Shown: in pieces, positions 1-6,945 of the stretch
Layout of the letters: each line of letters starts with the position of its first letter
How positions within the stretch are numbered: the stretch's first letter is position 1
Assembly: GCA_900539675.1 (NCBI GenBank)
Contig: UQDJ01000019.1
Coordinates: 1-30,065, forward strand
Length of the DNA: 30,065 nt
Direction of reading: 5' to 3'
From: an uncultured Coriobacteriaceae bacterium
Lineage (GTDB): Bacteria > Actinomycetota > Coriobacteriia > Coriobacteriales > Eggerthellaceae
Program-made: the position numbers and the translations under genes
Notes under the pieces: generated by a model
The model's database searches: none
The model's input: the letters and a program-made list of their open reading frames with translations, nothing else
What the model was told of the DNA's origin: nothing

Positions 1-1125
1 GTGGCTGATCGCATTGGCTTTCCACTGTTGGTTCGCCCGAGTTATGTGCTGGGTGGTCGCGGTATGGCAATTGTGTATGATGCCAAGGCTCTGGAAAAGT
101 ACATGGCAGAAGCTGCGCGCATCACGCCAGATCATCCGGTCTATTTGGATCGCTTTTTGGAAGGTGCTATCGAATGCGACGTGGACGCTCTCTGCGATGG
201 TGACACGGTATATATCGGTGGTGTGCTGGAGCATATTGAAGAGGCCGGCATCCATTCGGGCGATTCCGCATGTTGCATCCCTCCGTTTACCTTGTCTGAA
301 TCACAGGTTTCTCAGCTGCGTAATATCACCCGTCGTCTCGCTATGCGCTTAGGGGTAGTGGGTCTGATCAATATCCAGTTTGCCTTGAAAGATTCTGTGG
401 TATACGTTATCGAAGCAAATCCCCGTGCATCGCGTACAGTTCCGTTTGTTTCCAAGGCAACCGGTGTTCCGTTAGCTAAGCTCGCTGCTCGTATCATGGC
501 AGGAGAAAAGCTTGCAGATTTGAATCTGCCTGACGACGAGCGCAGGCAGTCTCACTTCTGTGTGAAAGAAGCTGTCATGCCGTTTGGTCGCTTCCCGGGT
601 GCTGATGTTATCTTGGGCCCTGAAATGAAGTCCACGGGCGAAGTGATGGGTATTGCCAATAATTTTCCGTCGGCATATGCCAAGACCCAGATTGCGGTTA
701 ACACTAAGCTTCCCACCAGTGGTACCTGCTTTATGTCGGTGTGTGACCGTGACAAGCGCGCCATGTTGCCTCTGGCACGTGATTTGGTTCGTATGGGCTT
801 TGACCTGTTGTGTACGTCGGGCACAGCACGCGCACTTGAATCGGCAAATATCCCCTGCAAAGAAATCGGGCGCGTCAGCGACCCGGAGCCCAATATCGTG
901 ACGCTTATCAATGAAGGTAAGATCGATCTGGTAATCAATACGCCCTTTGGACAGGAAACGCGCGATGACGGTTACATTCTGCGCTCCATGGCAGTGCGAA
1001 ATAACATTTGCTATGTAACCACTCTGGCCGGTACCCAGGCCTTTGTATCGGCGATCGATACCATTCGTGACGAAAAGCTACCCATCATTGCATTGCAGGA
1101 TCTCGATCAGTGGGAAGAGAGGTGA
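1..1125 (+). CDS. carB: Carbamoyl-phosphate synthase large subunit, C-terminal part
   Basis: The gene is cut by the left edge; about 374 C-terminal residues of a protein usually near 1,070 are present. CarB makes carbamoyl phosphate from glutamine-derived ammonia, bicarbonate and two ATP, the first step of pyrimidine and arginine synthesis. The visible part opens in the second ATP-grasp unit (LVRPSYVLGGRGM near residue 10, VIEANPRASRTVPFVSKATG near 138-157) and ends in the MGS-like allosteric domain (about residues 240-374, with TSGTARALE and VINTPFG). The apparent GTG at base 1 is an internal codon, not the start. The stop lies 5 bases before the preferred pyrK start, so it is co-transcribed with the pyr genes that follow. 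Identity is secure; only the N-terminal two thirds is unseen. Confidence 0.97.
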   Translation: MADRIGFPLLVRPSYVLGGRGMAIVYDAKALEKYMAEAARITPDHPVYLDRFLEGAIECDVDALCDGDTVYIGGVLEHIEEAGIHSGDSACCIPPFTLSESQVSQLRNITRRLAMRLGVVGLINIQFALKDSVVYVIEANPRASRTVPFVSKATGVPLAKLAARIMAGEKLADLNLPDDERRQSHFCVKEAVMPFGRFPGADVILGPEMKSTGEVMGIANNFPSAYAKTQIAVNTKLPTSGTCFMSVCDRDKRAMLPLARDLVRMGFDLLCTSGTARALESANIPCKEIGRVSDPEPNIVTLINEGKIDLVINTPFGQETRDDGYILRSMAVRNNICYVTTLAGTQAFVSAIDTIRDEKLPIIALQDLDQWEER

Positions 1126-1130
1126 GGTTC

Positions 1131-1937
1131 GTGGATAATCATCCACCTGCCACCCCTCAGGTAGGCAATTACCCGGGAACGATACTGTCTAATGTGTCGC
1201 TGACCGATAAGCTATGGATTATGGAAGTGGCTTGTCCAGAGGTGGGTAAAACCATTTTGCCGGGACAGTTTGTCCATCTGCTTGTTCCAGGCATGGAGGG
1301 TCATATTCTGCGCCGTCCGTTTTCAGTCTATTACACCAAAGATGAAGGCACGATCATTGGAATCTTGTATCAGGTGGTAGGCTTTGGCAGTGCTCATATG
1401 ACCGCACTTGAGCCGGAAGATATGCTTGAAGTGCTAGGCCCCGTGGGTCACGGTTGGAATGCCTCCGACACCGTGGCGCATGCTTTACTGGTTGCTGGCG
1501 GGGTAGGCTCAGCTCCTTTATATCTGCATGCAGAAGAACTTGTTTCTCGCGGTATATCCGTAGATGTCGTGTTGGGTGCGCAAAACGATAAGGCTTTGGT
1601 GTCACTCGAGCGCTATCAAGCTCTTGTTGGCAACAATCATGTTTGGGTAGCTACCGATGATGGCTCTCTTGGTCATAGAGGCTTTTGTACCGATGTGGTG
1701 GCAAAGTGCATCGAACAGGCGTCCTACGACTATGTTGCCTGCTGTGGCCCTGAGCCTATGATGCGTATTGTTTCTCAAATAACCCTTGCGCAGGGGATTC
1801 GCTCGTACGTTTCACTTGAAAAGCGAATGGCTTGCGGTATTGGTGCCTGTCTTGGTTGCATTGTTGAAACGAAGCAAGGGCGCAAGCGCTCATGCGTTGA
1901 TGGACCTGTTTTTGATGCTGCGGAGGTGTTGTGGTAA
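1131..1937 (+). CDS. pyrK: Dihydroorotate dehydrogenase electron transfer subunit
   Basis: PyrK carries FAD and a [2Fe-2S] cluster and passes electrons from the class 1B PyrD to NAD+. The protein (268 residues from this start) has the ferredoxin-reductase-like FAD region (HILRRPFSVY near residue 60), a nucleotide-binding stretch (LLVAGGVGSAPLYLHAEEL) and a C-terminal cluster motif C-x4-C-x2-C-x11-C at about residues 235-255. The GTG at 1131 is preferred because GAGGTGAG lies a few bases upstream, just after the carB stop. A longer in-frame GTG at 1110, overlapping carB, has an AGGA at 1097-1100 and cannot be excluded. It overlaps the start of pyrD, its partner subunit. Confidence 0.95.
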   Translation: MDNHPPATPQVGNYPGTILSNVSLTDKLWIMEVACPEVGKTILPGQFVHLLVPGMEGHILRRPFSVYYTKDEGTIIGILYQVVGFGSAHMTALEPEDMLEVLGPVGHGWNASDTVAHALLVAGGVGSAPLYLHAEELVSRGISVDVVLGAQNDKALVSLERYQALVGNNHVWVATDDGSLGHRGFCTDVVAKCIEQASYDYVACCGPEPMMRIVSQITLAQGIRSYVSLEKRMACGIGACLGCIVETKQGRKRSCVDGPVFDAAEVLW

Positions 1938-2851
1938 TGGCTGTTTCGCTTGAAGTTAATTTGGGTGGACTGGTAATGAAAAATCCTGTTACCACCGCTT
2001 CGGGTACCTTTGCATCAGGTAAGGAATACTCCGCTTTTGTACCTCTTTCGGCACTGGGCGCGGTTACCACTAAAGGTGTTTCTCTTAACGGTTGGCAGGG
2101 CAATGCTGGTCCTCGTATTGCCGAAACTCCTTTTGGGATGCTCAATTCTATCGGTTTGCAGAACCCCGGCGTTGAAGCCTTAAAGACTCACGATTTACCA
2201 TGGCTCAAGCAGCAAAACGCCACCGTTATCGTTAACGTGTCGGGACATTCTATTGATGAATATGCTGCCGTTGTTGAGGCATTGGAACAGGCTCCAGAAG
2301 TGGATGCGTATGAGATCAATATTTCATGCCCGAATGTTGATGAAGGTGGCATGACCTTTGGCACTGATCCCGGTATGGCAGCTCGCGTGGTCAAGGCGTG
2401 CCGTGAGCGTACCCGCCGCCCGATGATCGTGAAGCTTTCACCGAATGTGACCGATATTACCGAAATTGCAAAAGCGGTAGAAAGTGCCGGTGCAGATGCC
2501 GTTTCGCTTATCAATACTTTGTTGGGCATGGGTATTGATGTGCGGACGCGAAAGCCTCTGTTGGCGCGCGTAGTTGGTGGTCTTTCGGGTCCGGCAGTAA
2601 AGCCGGTTGCCCTGCGCATGGTATGGCAGGTTCACCATGCGGTATCGATTCCTATTCTTGGTATGGGCGGCATATCAAGCGGTACTGATGCGCTAGAGTT
2701 TATGCTTGCTGGTGCCACAGCGGTTGCCGTGGGCACTGCTAACTTCGTTAATCCCTGTGCTACGACCGACGTGATTCGTGATATAGAGCAGTATTGCGAA
2801 GATCAACATGTCTCTGACGTCAATCAATTGATTGGAGCCCTCGAGTGTTAG
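1937..2851 (+). CDS. pyrD: Dihydroorotate dehydrogenase, class 1B catalytic subunit
   Basis: Oxidises dihydroorotate to orotate using FMN in a soluble complex with PyrK. This is a TIM-barrel protein of 304 residues. The substrate/FMN region TTKGVSLNG lies near residue 44, the loop NISCPNV carries Cys131, the expected catalytic base of class 1 enzymes, and FMN phosphate-binding glycines follow (GMGGISSGTDA and AVAVGTANF). A pyrK immediately upstream supports class 1B rather than the fumarate-linked 1A type. The ATG at 1937 overlaps the pyrK stop by one base (TAATG) and has GGAGG at 1922-1926. An in-frame GTG at 1931 sits only 4 bases from that site and is less likely. It overlaps pyrF by 7 bases. 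Confidence 0.96.
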   Translation: MAVSLEVNLGGLVMKNPVTTASGTFASGKEYSAFVPLSALGAVTTKGVSLNGWQGNAGPRIAETPFGMLNSIGLQNPGVEALKTHDLPWLKQQNATVIVNVSGHSIDEYAAVVEALEQAPEVDAYEINISCPNVDEGGMTFGTDPGMAARVVKACRERTRRPMIVKLSPNVTDITEIAKAVESAGADAVSLINTLLGMGIDVRTRKPLLARVVGGLSGPAVKPVALRMVWQVHHAVSIPILGMGGISSGTDALEFMLAGATAVAVGTANFVNPCATTDVIRDIEQYCEDQHVSDVNQLIGALEC

Positions 2852-3561
2852 ATTTTAATTCCATTCCGCGCAAAGAGCGCGTTATTGTAGCGCTGGACTG
2901 TGATGGTCATCGCGCTATTGAACTTGCCGATATGCTTTCAGGTAAGGCTACCTGGCTTAAGGTGGGCATGACCCTGTTTTATCAGGAGGGTCCGTATTTC
3001 ATTACGGCTTTGCAAAAGCGTGGATTTAAGGTGTTTCTTGACCTGAAGTTTCACGATATCCCTCATCAGGTACAGGGAGCTGCTAAAGCCGCTGCTGAAG
3101 CGGGCGCAGATATGCTTACCATGCATGCGGTTGGCGGTGTGAAAATGATGCAGGCGGCAAAGAAGGGGCTCTCCGAAGCGCGCTGGTGCGAGGAGGAACC
3201 CATTTCGCTTGGTATCACGGTACTCACTAGCATGAGTGCTGAAGATTTGGCTCAAACAGGCGTTACTCGCAGCGTGAAAGACCAGGTTGTAGAACTGGCT
3301 CGTCAGGCGAAACGTGCGGGACTTTCTGGCGTAGTTGCCTCCCCGCAGGAGGCTCCCTTGCTGCGCGATGCGCTTGGTCCGAAAGCTTTTATTGTGACGC
3401 CAGGGGTTCGTCCTCAAGGATCTGACTTGGGTGATCAGAGCCGTGTGAGCACCCCTAAGCAGGCCTTTGATAACGGTGCGTCTCACATTGTGATAGGTCG
3501 TCCCATCACAGCATCATCCAATCCTGCTGCTGCATTTGACACAATTGTAAAGGAGCTCTAA
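2845..3561 (+). CDS. pyrF: Orotidine 5'-phosphate decarboxylase
   Basis: Decarboxylates OMP to UMP, the last step of the de novo pathway. At 238 residues it has the usual short bacterial length. The catalytic signature DLKFHDIP (Asp66, Lys68, Asp71) is intact, and the C-terminal phosphate-binding region has VTPGVRPQG and HIVIGRPIT. The start is a GTG inside the last codons of pyrD, with GGAG at 2834-2837 as ribosome-binding site, so translation is probably coupled. It follows pyrD and precedes a PyrE-like gene, the normal pyrF-pyrE order. Confidence 0.96.
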   Translation: MLDFNSIPRKERVIVALDCDGHRAIELADMLSGKATWLKVGMTLFYQEGPYFITALQKRGFKVFLDLKFHDIPHQVQGAAKAAAEAGADMLTMHAVGGVKMMQAAKKGLSEARWCEEEPISLGITVLTSMSAEDLAQTGVTRSVKDQVVELARQAKRAGLSGVVASPQEAPLLRDALGPKAFIVTPGVRPQGSDLGDQSRVSTPKQAFDNGASHIVIGRPITASSNPAAAFDTIVKEL

Positions 3562-3564
3562 TAC

Positions 3565-4023
3565 ATGGAATCCTCTGAAGTACGTGACCTTCTCACCAAG
3601 ATGAATGCACTGGTTAGCTCCGATGATGGTGAGCGCGTTGATTCGGTTCAGCTGATGAAAGATCCTATTGTTGCTAATCGTCTTGCTGTCGAACTTTTGC
3701 AGCAGCTTGATCGCGATGCGAAGCCAGAAGTGGTTTTGGCGCCAAGCGGTACTGCATCATACTTTGGGTATTCTGTTGCACTTGCTGCTTGGATGCGTTT
3801 TGGTTTGATGGAAAAAATGGATGACGCGTATGTCTTGTCACCGGGCACTTTGGTGAAGAAGAAGGAAAGAGTGGTCATCGTTTTAGACACATATGATCCC
3901 GAAGAAGCCGAGCGTGCAATTTCTCTGGTTGAAAAGATTGGCGGAAAAGTTGTTGCCGTGTTATCGTTGGTGGGCAAAAATACAAACACACTATCAAATC
4001 ATGTACAATTATCGCTGATTTAG
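3565..4023 (+). CDS. Degenerate PyrE-like phosphoribosyltransferase
   Basis: The place after pyrF is where orotate phosphoribosyltransferase is expected, and the outline of that fold can be followed: EVVLAPSGTASYFGYSVALA matches the glycine-rich strand-helix, and ERVVIVLDTYDPEEA followed by GGKVVAVLSLV matches the region of the PRPP loop. The protein has only 152 residues against about 180-220 for PyrE. The PRPP-binding signature (two acidic residues followed by a TTGGS-like loop) is replaced by LDTYDPEEA, and the N-terminal segment usually rich in catalytic Lys/Arg is missing or unrecognisable. AGGAG at 3551-3555 supports the ATG. It may be an inactive relative, a regulator, or an unusually divergent enzyme. 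It is the last gene before the 316-base gap. Confidence 0.7.
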   Translation: MESSEVRDLLTKMNALVSSDDGERVDSVQLMKDPIVANRLAVELLQQLDRDAKPEVVLAPSGTASYFGYSVALAAWMRFGLMEKMDDAYVLSPGTLVKKKERVVIVLDTYDPEEAERAISLVEKIGGKVVAVLSLVGKNTNTLSNHVQLSLI

Positions 4024-4339
4024 TTCTATTCATGGTTCAGTGCTAAGGCAGTTTTAGAAGTGAATTATCAGTAGAACTGCTATATAGGAGTCCCTTTTAT
4101 AGGGACAGGCATTGGTTTTATCCAAAGGGTGTTGAAATAATTAGAAAATTAGAAGAAAACTGATGCAATTTTAAGGAATTTGGAGTATAAAACTCCTGTT
4201 CAAATCTACGCCTGGACCCTTTTGTAGACGTGGACAATATTATGGGATTGTGTAATTCCTTAATATGGATATTATAAACACATAATTATCGGTACGAGGC
4301 GGTGCACAAAAGGGACATCGCACCAGAAAAGGAGCAACC
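4024..4339 (+). other. AT-rich intergenic gap between the pyr operon and mihF
   Basis: This gap has no credible ORF and is visibly richer in A and T than its neighbours. It holds a hairpin with arms GCAGTTTT and AGAACTGC (one G-U pair, starting near 4049 and ending near 4080), then a perfect 6-bp hairpin GTCCCT/AGGGAC (4090-4106). Neither is followed directly by a T-run, so termination of the pyr operon here is only possible. A short GGAGT/ACTCC stem lies near 4181-4195. A promoter is proposed at 4248-4275, and a GGTGC/GCACC stem (4301-4325) lies just before the mihF ribosome-binding site. No tRNA or known riboswitch was recognised. Confidence 0.6.
4248..4275 (+). promoter_or_regulatory. Predicted promoter of mihF-gmk-rpoZ
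   Basis: TTGTGT (4248-4253) and TATTAT (4270-4275) are separated by 16 bases, close to sigma-70-type consensus. Transcription would begin near 4282 and leave a leader of about 58 bases before mihF. The reading comes from the sequence pattern only. Confidence 0.5.
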
Positions 4340-4648
4340 ATGCCGGTTCCAAAGTTGACCCCTGAAGAAAGAAAGCAGGCCCTTGAAAAGGCTAAAGCAG
4401 CCCGCATTAAGCGTGCTCAGGTTCGTGATGATTTAAAGAATGGCGTTCTTTCTCTTGCAGATGTCCTGGCAATGAAGGATGATCCTATTGTTGGTCGTAT
4501 GAAAGCTTCTACCTTGATTGAAACCCTTCCAGGTTATGGCAAGGCAAAGGCTGAAAAGATCATGAAGGAATTGGATATCGCTGAGTCTCGTCGCCTGAAG
4601 GGCTTAGGCGAGCGTCAGCAGAAAGCGTTGCTCGATCGCCTTGGCTAA
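4340..4648 (+). CDS. mihF: Actinobacterial integration host factor (mIHF)
   Basis: This is a small (102 residues), basic, nucleoid-associated DNA-binding protein typical of actinobacteria and unrelated in sequence to proteobacterial IHF. The N-terminal half is a charged helix (LTPEERKQALEKAKAARIKRAQ). The C-terminal half has the helix-two-turn-helix DNA-binding signature with LPGYGKAKAEKIMKELDI followed by RLKGLGERQQKALL. AGGAG at 4329-4333 supports the ATG. The gene overlaps the start of gmk by 8 bases, and mihF-gmk-rpoZ is a conserved actinobacterial order. In better studied members the protein bends DNA and helps phage integration and chromosome compaction; that role here is by family. Confidence 0.93.
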   Translation: MPVPKLTPEERKQALEKAKAARIKRAQVRDDLKNGVLSLADVLAMKDDPIVGRMKASTLIETLPGYGKAKAEKIMKELDIAESRRLKGLGERQQKALLDRLG

Positions 4649-5231
4649 GAGAAAAGGAAATCTTTTCGTAATTTCTGGTCCTTCTGGGGCCGGTAAAGGC
4701 ACGTTAGTGTCACAGGTACTAAAACGGATACCCGATGCTTGGGTATCCGTTTCTGCTACTACTCGCAAACCTCGTCCCGGGGAGCGCGAGGGAGTCCATT
4801 ATTATTTTCTGGATAAAGTTCATTTTGAACAGCTGGTTGAAGCTGGCGGATTTTTAGAATGGGCGCGCGTACATGATAACTATTATGGAACGCTCAAAGA
4901 TAAAGTGCTTGAGCATATGCACAAGGGATGTCAAGTGATTTTAGAAATTGATGTTCAGGGTGCTTTTCAGGTACGTAAGGTTATCCCACAGGCTCATTTG
5001 ATTTTCATAGAGCCGCCCTCACTTGAAGAGCTTTCCAGACGCCTTCATCAACGGGGTACCGAACCCGAAGATGTGATTGCTTCGCGTATGAAAACTGCTG
5101 AAGTGGAGTTGGCGCAGAAAATGGAGTATGATTATCAGGTTGTCAATGATGACCTACAGCGTGCGACCGATGAATTGGTGTCATTGATAAATTCGTATGC
5201 TGATGATATGAGAGGAACTGTTTCGCGATGA
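4641..5231 (+). CDS. gmk: Guanylate kinase
   Basis: Phosphorylates GMP to GDP with ATP. The protein has 196 residues, a P-loop GPSGAGKG at residues 13-20, the GMP-binding segment with TTRKPRPGEREGVHYYF (about 41-57), and a lid region with SRRLHQRGTEPEDVIASRM near 130. The start is a TTG inside the last codons of mihF with no clear ribosome-binding site, so translational coupling to mihF is likely. No ATG or GTG gives a better N-terminus. The stop overlaps the rpoZ ATG (ATGA). Confidence 0.95.
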   Translation: MAKRKGNLFVISGPSGAGKGTLVSQVLKRIPDAWVSVSATTRKPRPGEREGVHYYFLDKVHFEQLVEAGGFLEWARVHDNYYGTLKDKVLEHMHKGCQVILEIDVQGAFQVRKVIPQAHLIFIEPPSLEELSRRLHQRGTEPEDVIASRMKTAEVELAQKMEYDYQVVNDDLQRATDELVSLINSYADDMRGTVSR

Positions 5232-5488
5232 GCCTTATCGATCTCAAGATTGACTTGCTGCTTGAAAAAACTGATGACGACCGTTTCCTTCTGTGCGCAT
5301 TGGCTTCCAAGCGCGCTCATGATATCAATGAAATGATGCGTGGTCAGCGCAGTCGTGCTATGCAGCTTCAGACTGCGGTAGAAATCGCAAAGGCAAGCAA
5401 CCGTCGTCCTTTGTCTATTGCATTCGATGAAATTGCAAGTGGTGATGTTTCGTACGATCCTGCTACGATTGATATTCACAATCACTAG
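5228..5488 (+). CDS. rpoZ: DNA-directed RNA polymerase subunit omega
   Basis: Omega assists assembly and stability of RNA polymerase by chaperoning the beta-prime subunit. The protein has 86 residues with the family core DRFLLCALASKRAHDINEMM (about residues 18-37) and the following helix rich in R, S and Q. It overlaps gmk by four bases (ATGA), and gmk-rpoZ adjacency is widespread in bacteria. GAGGA lies about 12 bases upstream. A terminator follows 30 bases after the stop, closing the mihF-gmk-rpoZ unit. Confidence 0.93.
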   Translation: MSLIDLKIDLLLEKTDDDRFLLCALASKRAHDINEMMRGQRSRAMQLQTAVEIAKASNRRPLSIAFDEIASGDVSYDPATIDIHNH

Positions 5489-5518
5489 GAAATCATTTTC
5501 TTTACAGTGTTTAGGTTT

Positions 5519-5573
5519 GCACCCTTTAACCGGCGCTACGTGCTATCGCCAGTGAGAGGGTGCTTGTTTGTTT
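5519..5573 (+). terminator. Rho-independent terminator after rpoZ
   Basis: Perfect outer arms GCACCCT (5519-5525) and AGGGTGC (5557-5563), an inner GGCG/CGCC stem (5532-5535 and 5547-5550), then a T-rich run TTGTTTGTTT (5564-5573). The hairpin ends 10 bases before the preferred thiI start, so thiI needs its own promoter or read-through. A TTTACA at 5501-5506 is a possible but weak -35 element. Confidence 0.75.
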
Positions 5574-5583
5574 ATGGACTGAT

Positions 5584-6846
5584 ATGACAGTTATTCCACC
5601 ATTTGAAGAAGGCCAAGCTCCTCGTCGTGTTTGCTTGGTTCATTATCATGAAATTGGCCTTAAGGGCCACAATCGTAAGCGTTTTGAGAAGCAGCTTATC
5701 GATAACATCGCCGCTATCCTGCATAACTCGTTAGTTCGTATCGTACGTATTTCCGGTCGCATTGCGCTGTTCTTGCCAGAAACAATGACCTTTGAAGATT
5801 CATGCACCCTGGCTGATCAGATTGCAGGTGTTCCTGGCATCGCTCGTGTTTCTTGCGGGTATAAGTGCATCCAGGATTTGGATGTTATGTATAACACGGC
5901 CATTCAAGCACTTTCTGAAGTCGGCCAATTTGACACGTTTAAGGTGCAGTCGCGTCGAAACCATACCGATTTTGCTATCGATTCCATGCAGCTCAATCAG
6001 TTGGTTGGTGCGTGTCTGTGCCGTGCATTTCCTGAGAAGAAAGTCAAGATGAAAAACCCTGATGTTGAAGTGCGCGTTGAGGTTATTCAGGGCTCTGTGT
6101 ATATCTATGGCCGCAGTATTCAAGGTATTGGTGGTTTGCCGGTGGGTACGGCTGGAAAAGCCATCTGCTTGCTTTCGAGTGGCATTGACTCTCCTGTGGC
6201 GACGTGGCGTATTGCTCGCCGTGGTGCGACGTGCATCGGCGTTCATTTTTCAGGTAGGCCGGAAACGTCTGCGACGAGCGAATATCTGGTGCAAGATATT
6301 GCTGAAGTGTTGGAGCGTACTGGCTGCTTTGCGCGTTTATATACCGTGCCAATCGGTACCTATCAGCGCGAAATTTCAATGCAAGCACCTCCAGAATTGC
6401 GCGTTATTCTGTATCGCCGTTTGATGTTTAGGATTGCAGAACGGTTGGCGCACAAAGAAGGAGCAAAAGCCCTGGTTACCGGTGAAAGCTTAGGCCAGGT
6501 GGCATCGCAAACAATGGATAATATGCTGGTGGTTAATCAATGTGTTTCACTGCCCGTGTATAGGCCACTTGTAGGTTTTGACAAGCTTGAAATTATTGAA
6601 GAGGCGCAAAAGCTGGGTACGTTTGATATCTCTTCTCAAGATGCGCCTGACTGCTGCACGTTGTTTATGCCACGTAACCCTGAAACCCATGCCAAGTTGC
6701 CTCGTGTGTTGGATGCTGAAAAGGAACTTCCTATGGATGATTGGGCCGATGCCGCTGTAGAAGCCGCCCAGATTTATACCTATGTGTGTCCTTCCTATAA
6801 ACCACCTCGTGCTGAACGCAGAGCAGCTTCTGTGGAGGAAGCGTGA
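5584..6846 (+). CDS. thiI: tRNA 4-thiouridine synthase (tRNA sulfurtransferase)
   Basis: ThiI adenylates U8 of tRNA and delivers sulfur to give 4-thiouridine; it can also supply sulfur for thiazole synthesis. The protein has 420 residues: an N-terminal ferredoxin-like/THUMP region (about 15-175, opening with CLVHYHEIGLKGHNRKRFE) and a PP-loop ATPase domain with LLSSGIDSPVATW near residue 197 (SxGxDS motif). APDCCTLFMP near 357 supplies cysteines at the position of the catalytic Cys of the family. There is no C-terminal rhodanese domain, as in many Gram-positive forms. The ATG at 5584 is preferred; an upstream in-frame GTG at 5560 lies within the terminator hairpin. No strong ribosome-binding site is visible. 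Confidence 0.94.
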   Translation: MTVIPPFEEGQAPRRVCLVHYHEIGLKGHNRKRFEKQLIDNIAAILHNSLVRIVRISGRIALFLPETMTFEDSCTLADQIAGVPGIARVSCGYKCIQDLDVMYNTAIQALSEVGQFDTFKVQSRRNHTDFAIDSMQLNQLVGACLCRAFPEKKVKMKNPDVEVRVEVIQGSVYIYGRSIQGIGGLPVGTAGKAICLLSSGIDSPVATWRIARRGATCIGVHFSGRPETSATSEYLVQDIAEVLERTGCFARLYTVPIGTYQREISMQAPPELRVILYRRLMFRIAERLAHKEGAKALVTGESLGQVASQTMDNMLVVNQCVSLPVYRPLVGFDKLEIIEEAQKLGTFDISSQDAPDCCTLFMPRNPETHAKLPRVLDAEKELPMDDWADAAVEAAQIYTYVCPSYKPPRAERRAASVEEA

Positions 6847-6850
6847 TGGG

Positions 6851-6879
6851 TTGTGCAGTATTTGCACTAAATATATAGT
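6851..6879 (+). promoter_or_regulatory. Predicted comEA promoter with an overlapping inverted repeat
   Basis: TTGTGC (6851-6856) and TATAGT (6874-6879) are 17 bases apart, a good sigma-70-type pair starting just after the thiI stop. A perfect dyad GTGCA-N5-TGCAC (6853-6867) lies across the -35 element and spacer, a position suited to repressor binding. The predicted start near 6886 places the comEA stem-loop at the 5' end of the transcript. Confidence 0.55.
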
Positions 6880-6901
6880 CGCCATCCACTCGATTTCTAA
6901 T

Positions 6902-6944
6902 AGCGCCTCTAAGCTTGGTTGTATCTTTCAAGTTTGGAGGCGCT
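6902..6944 (+). promoter_or_regulatory. Long stem-loop covering the comEA ribosome-binding site
   Basis: Arms at 6902-6917 (AGCGCCTCTAAGCTTG) and 6929-6944 (CAAGTTTGGAGGCGCT) form 16 continuous pairs, 14 Watson-Crick and two G-U, closed by an 11-base loop. The 3' arm contains GGAGG (6936-6940), the ribosome-binding site of comEA, whose ATG is at 6946. No T-run follows, so this is better read as control of translation than as a terminator. The sequence shows the structure; regulation is inferred. Confidence 0.75.
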
Positions 6945-6945
6945 T

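Noticed and set aside
4193..4210. GTTCAAATC, resembling a tRNA T-loop
   Set aside because: The flanking bases do not form a T-stem, and no acceptor, D-arm or anticodon arm can be built around it.
5560..5583. Upstream GTG extension of thiI
   Set aside because: The extension is encoded by the 3' arm and T-run of the rpoZ terminator, so the ATG at 5584 is far more likely.
6902..6944. The comEA leader stem-loop as a terminator of thiI
   Set aside because: There is no T-run after it, and its 3' arm is the comEA ribosome-binding site, so a translational role fits better.
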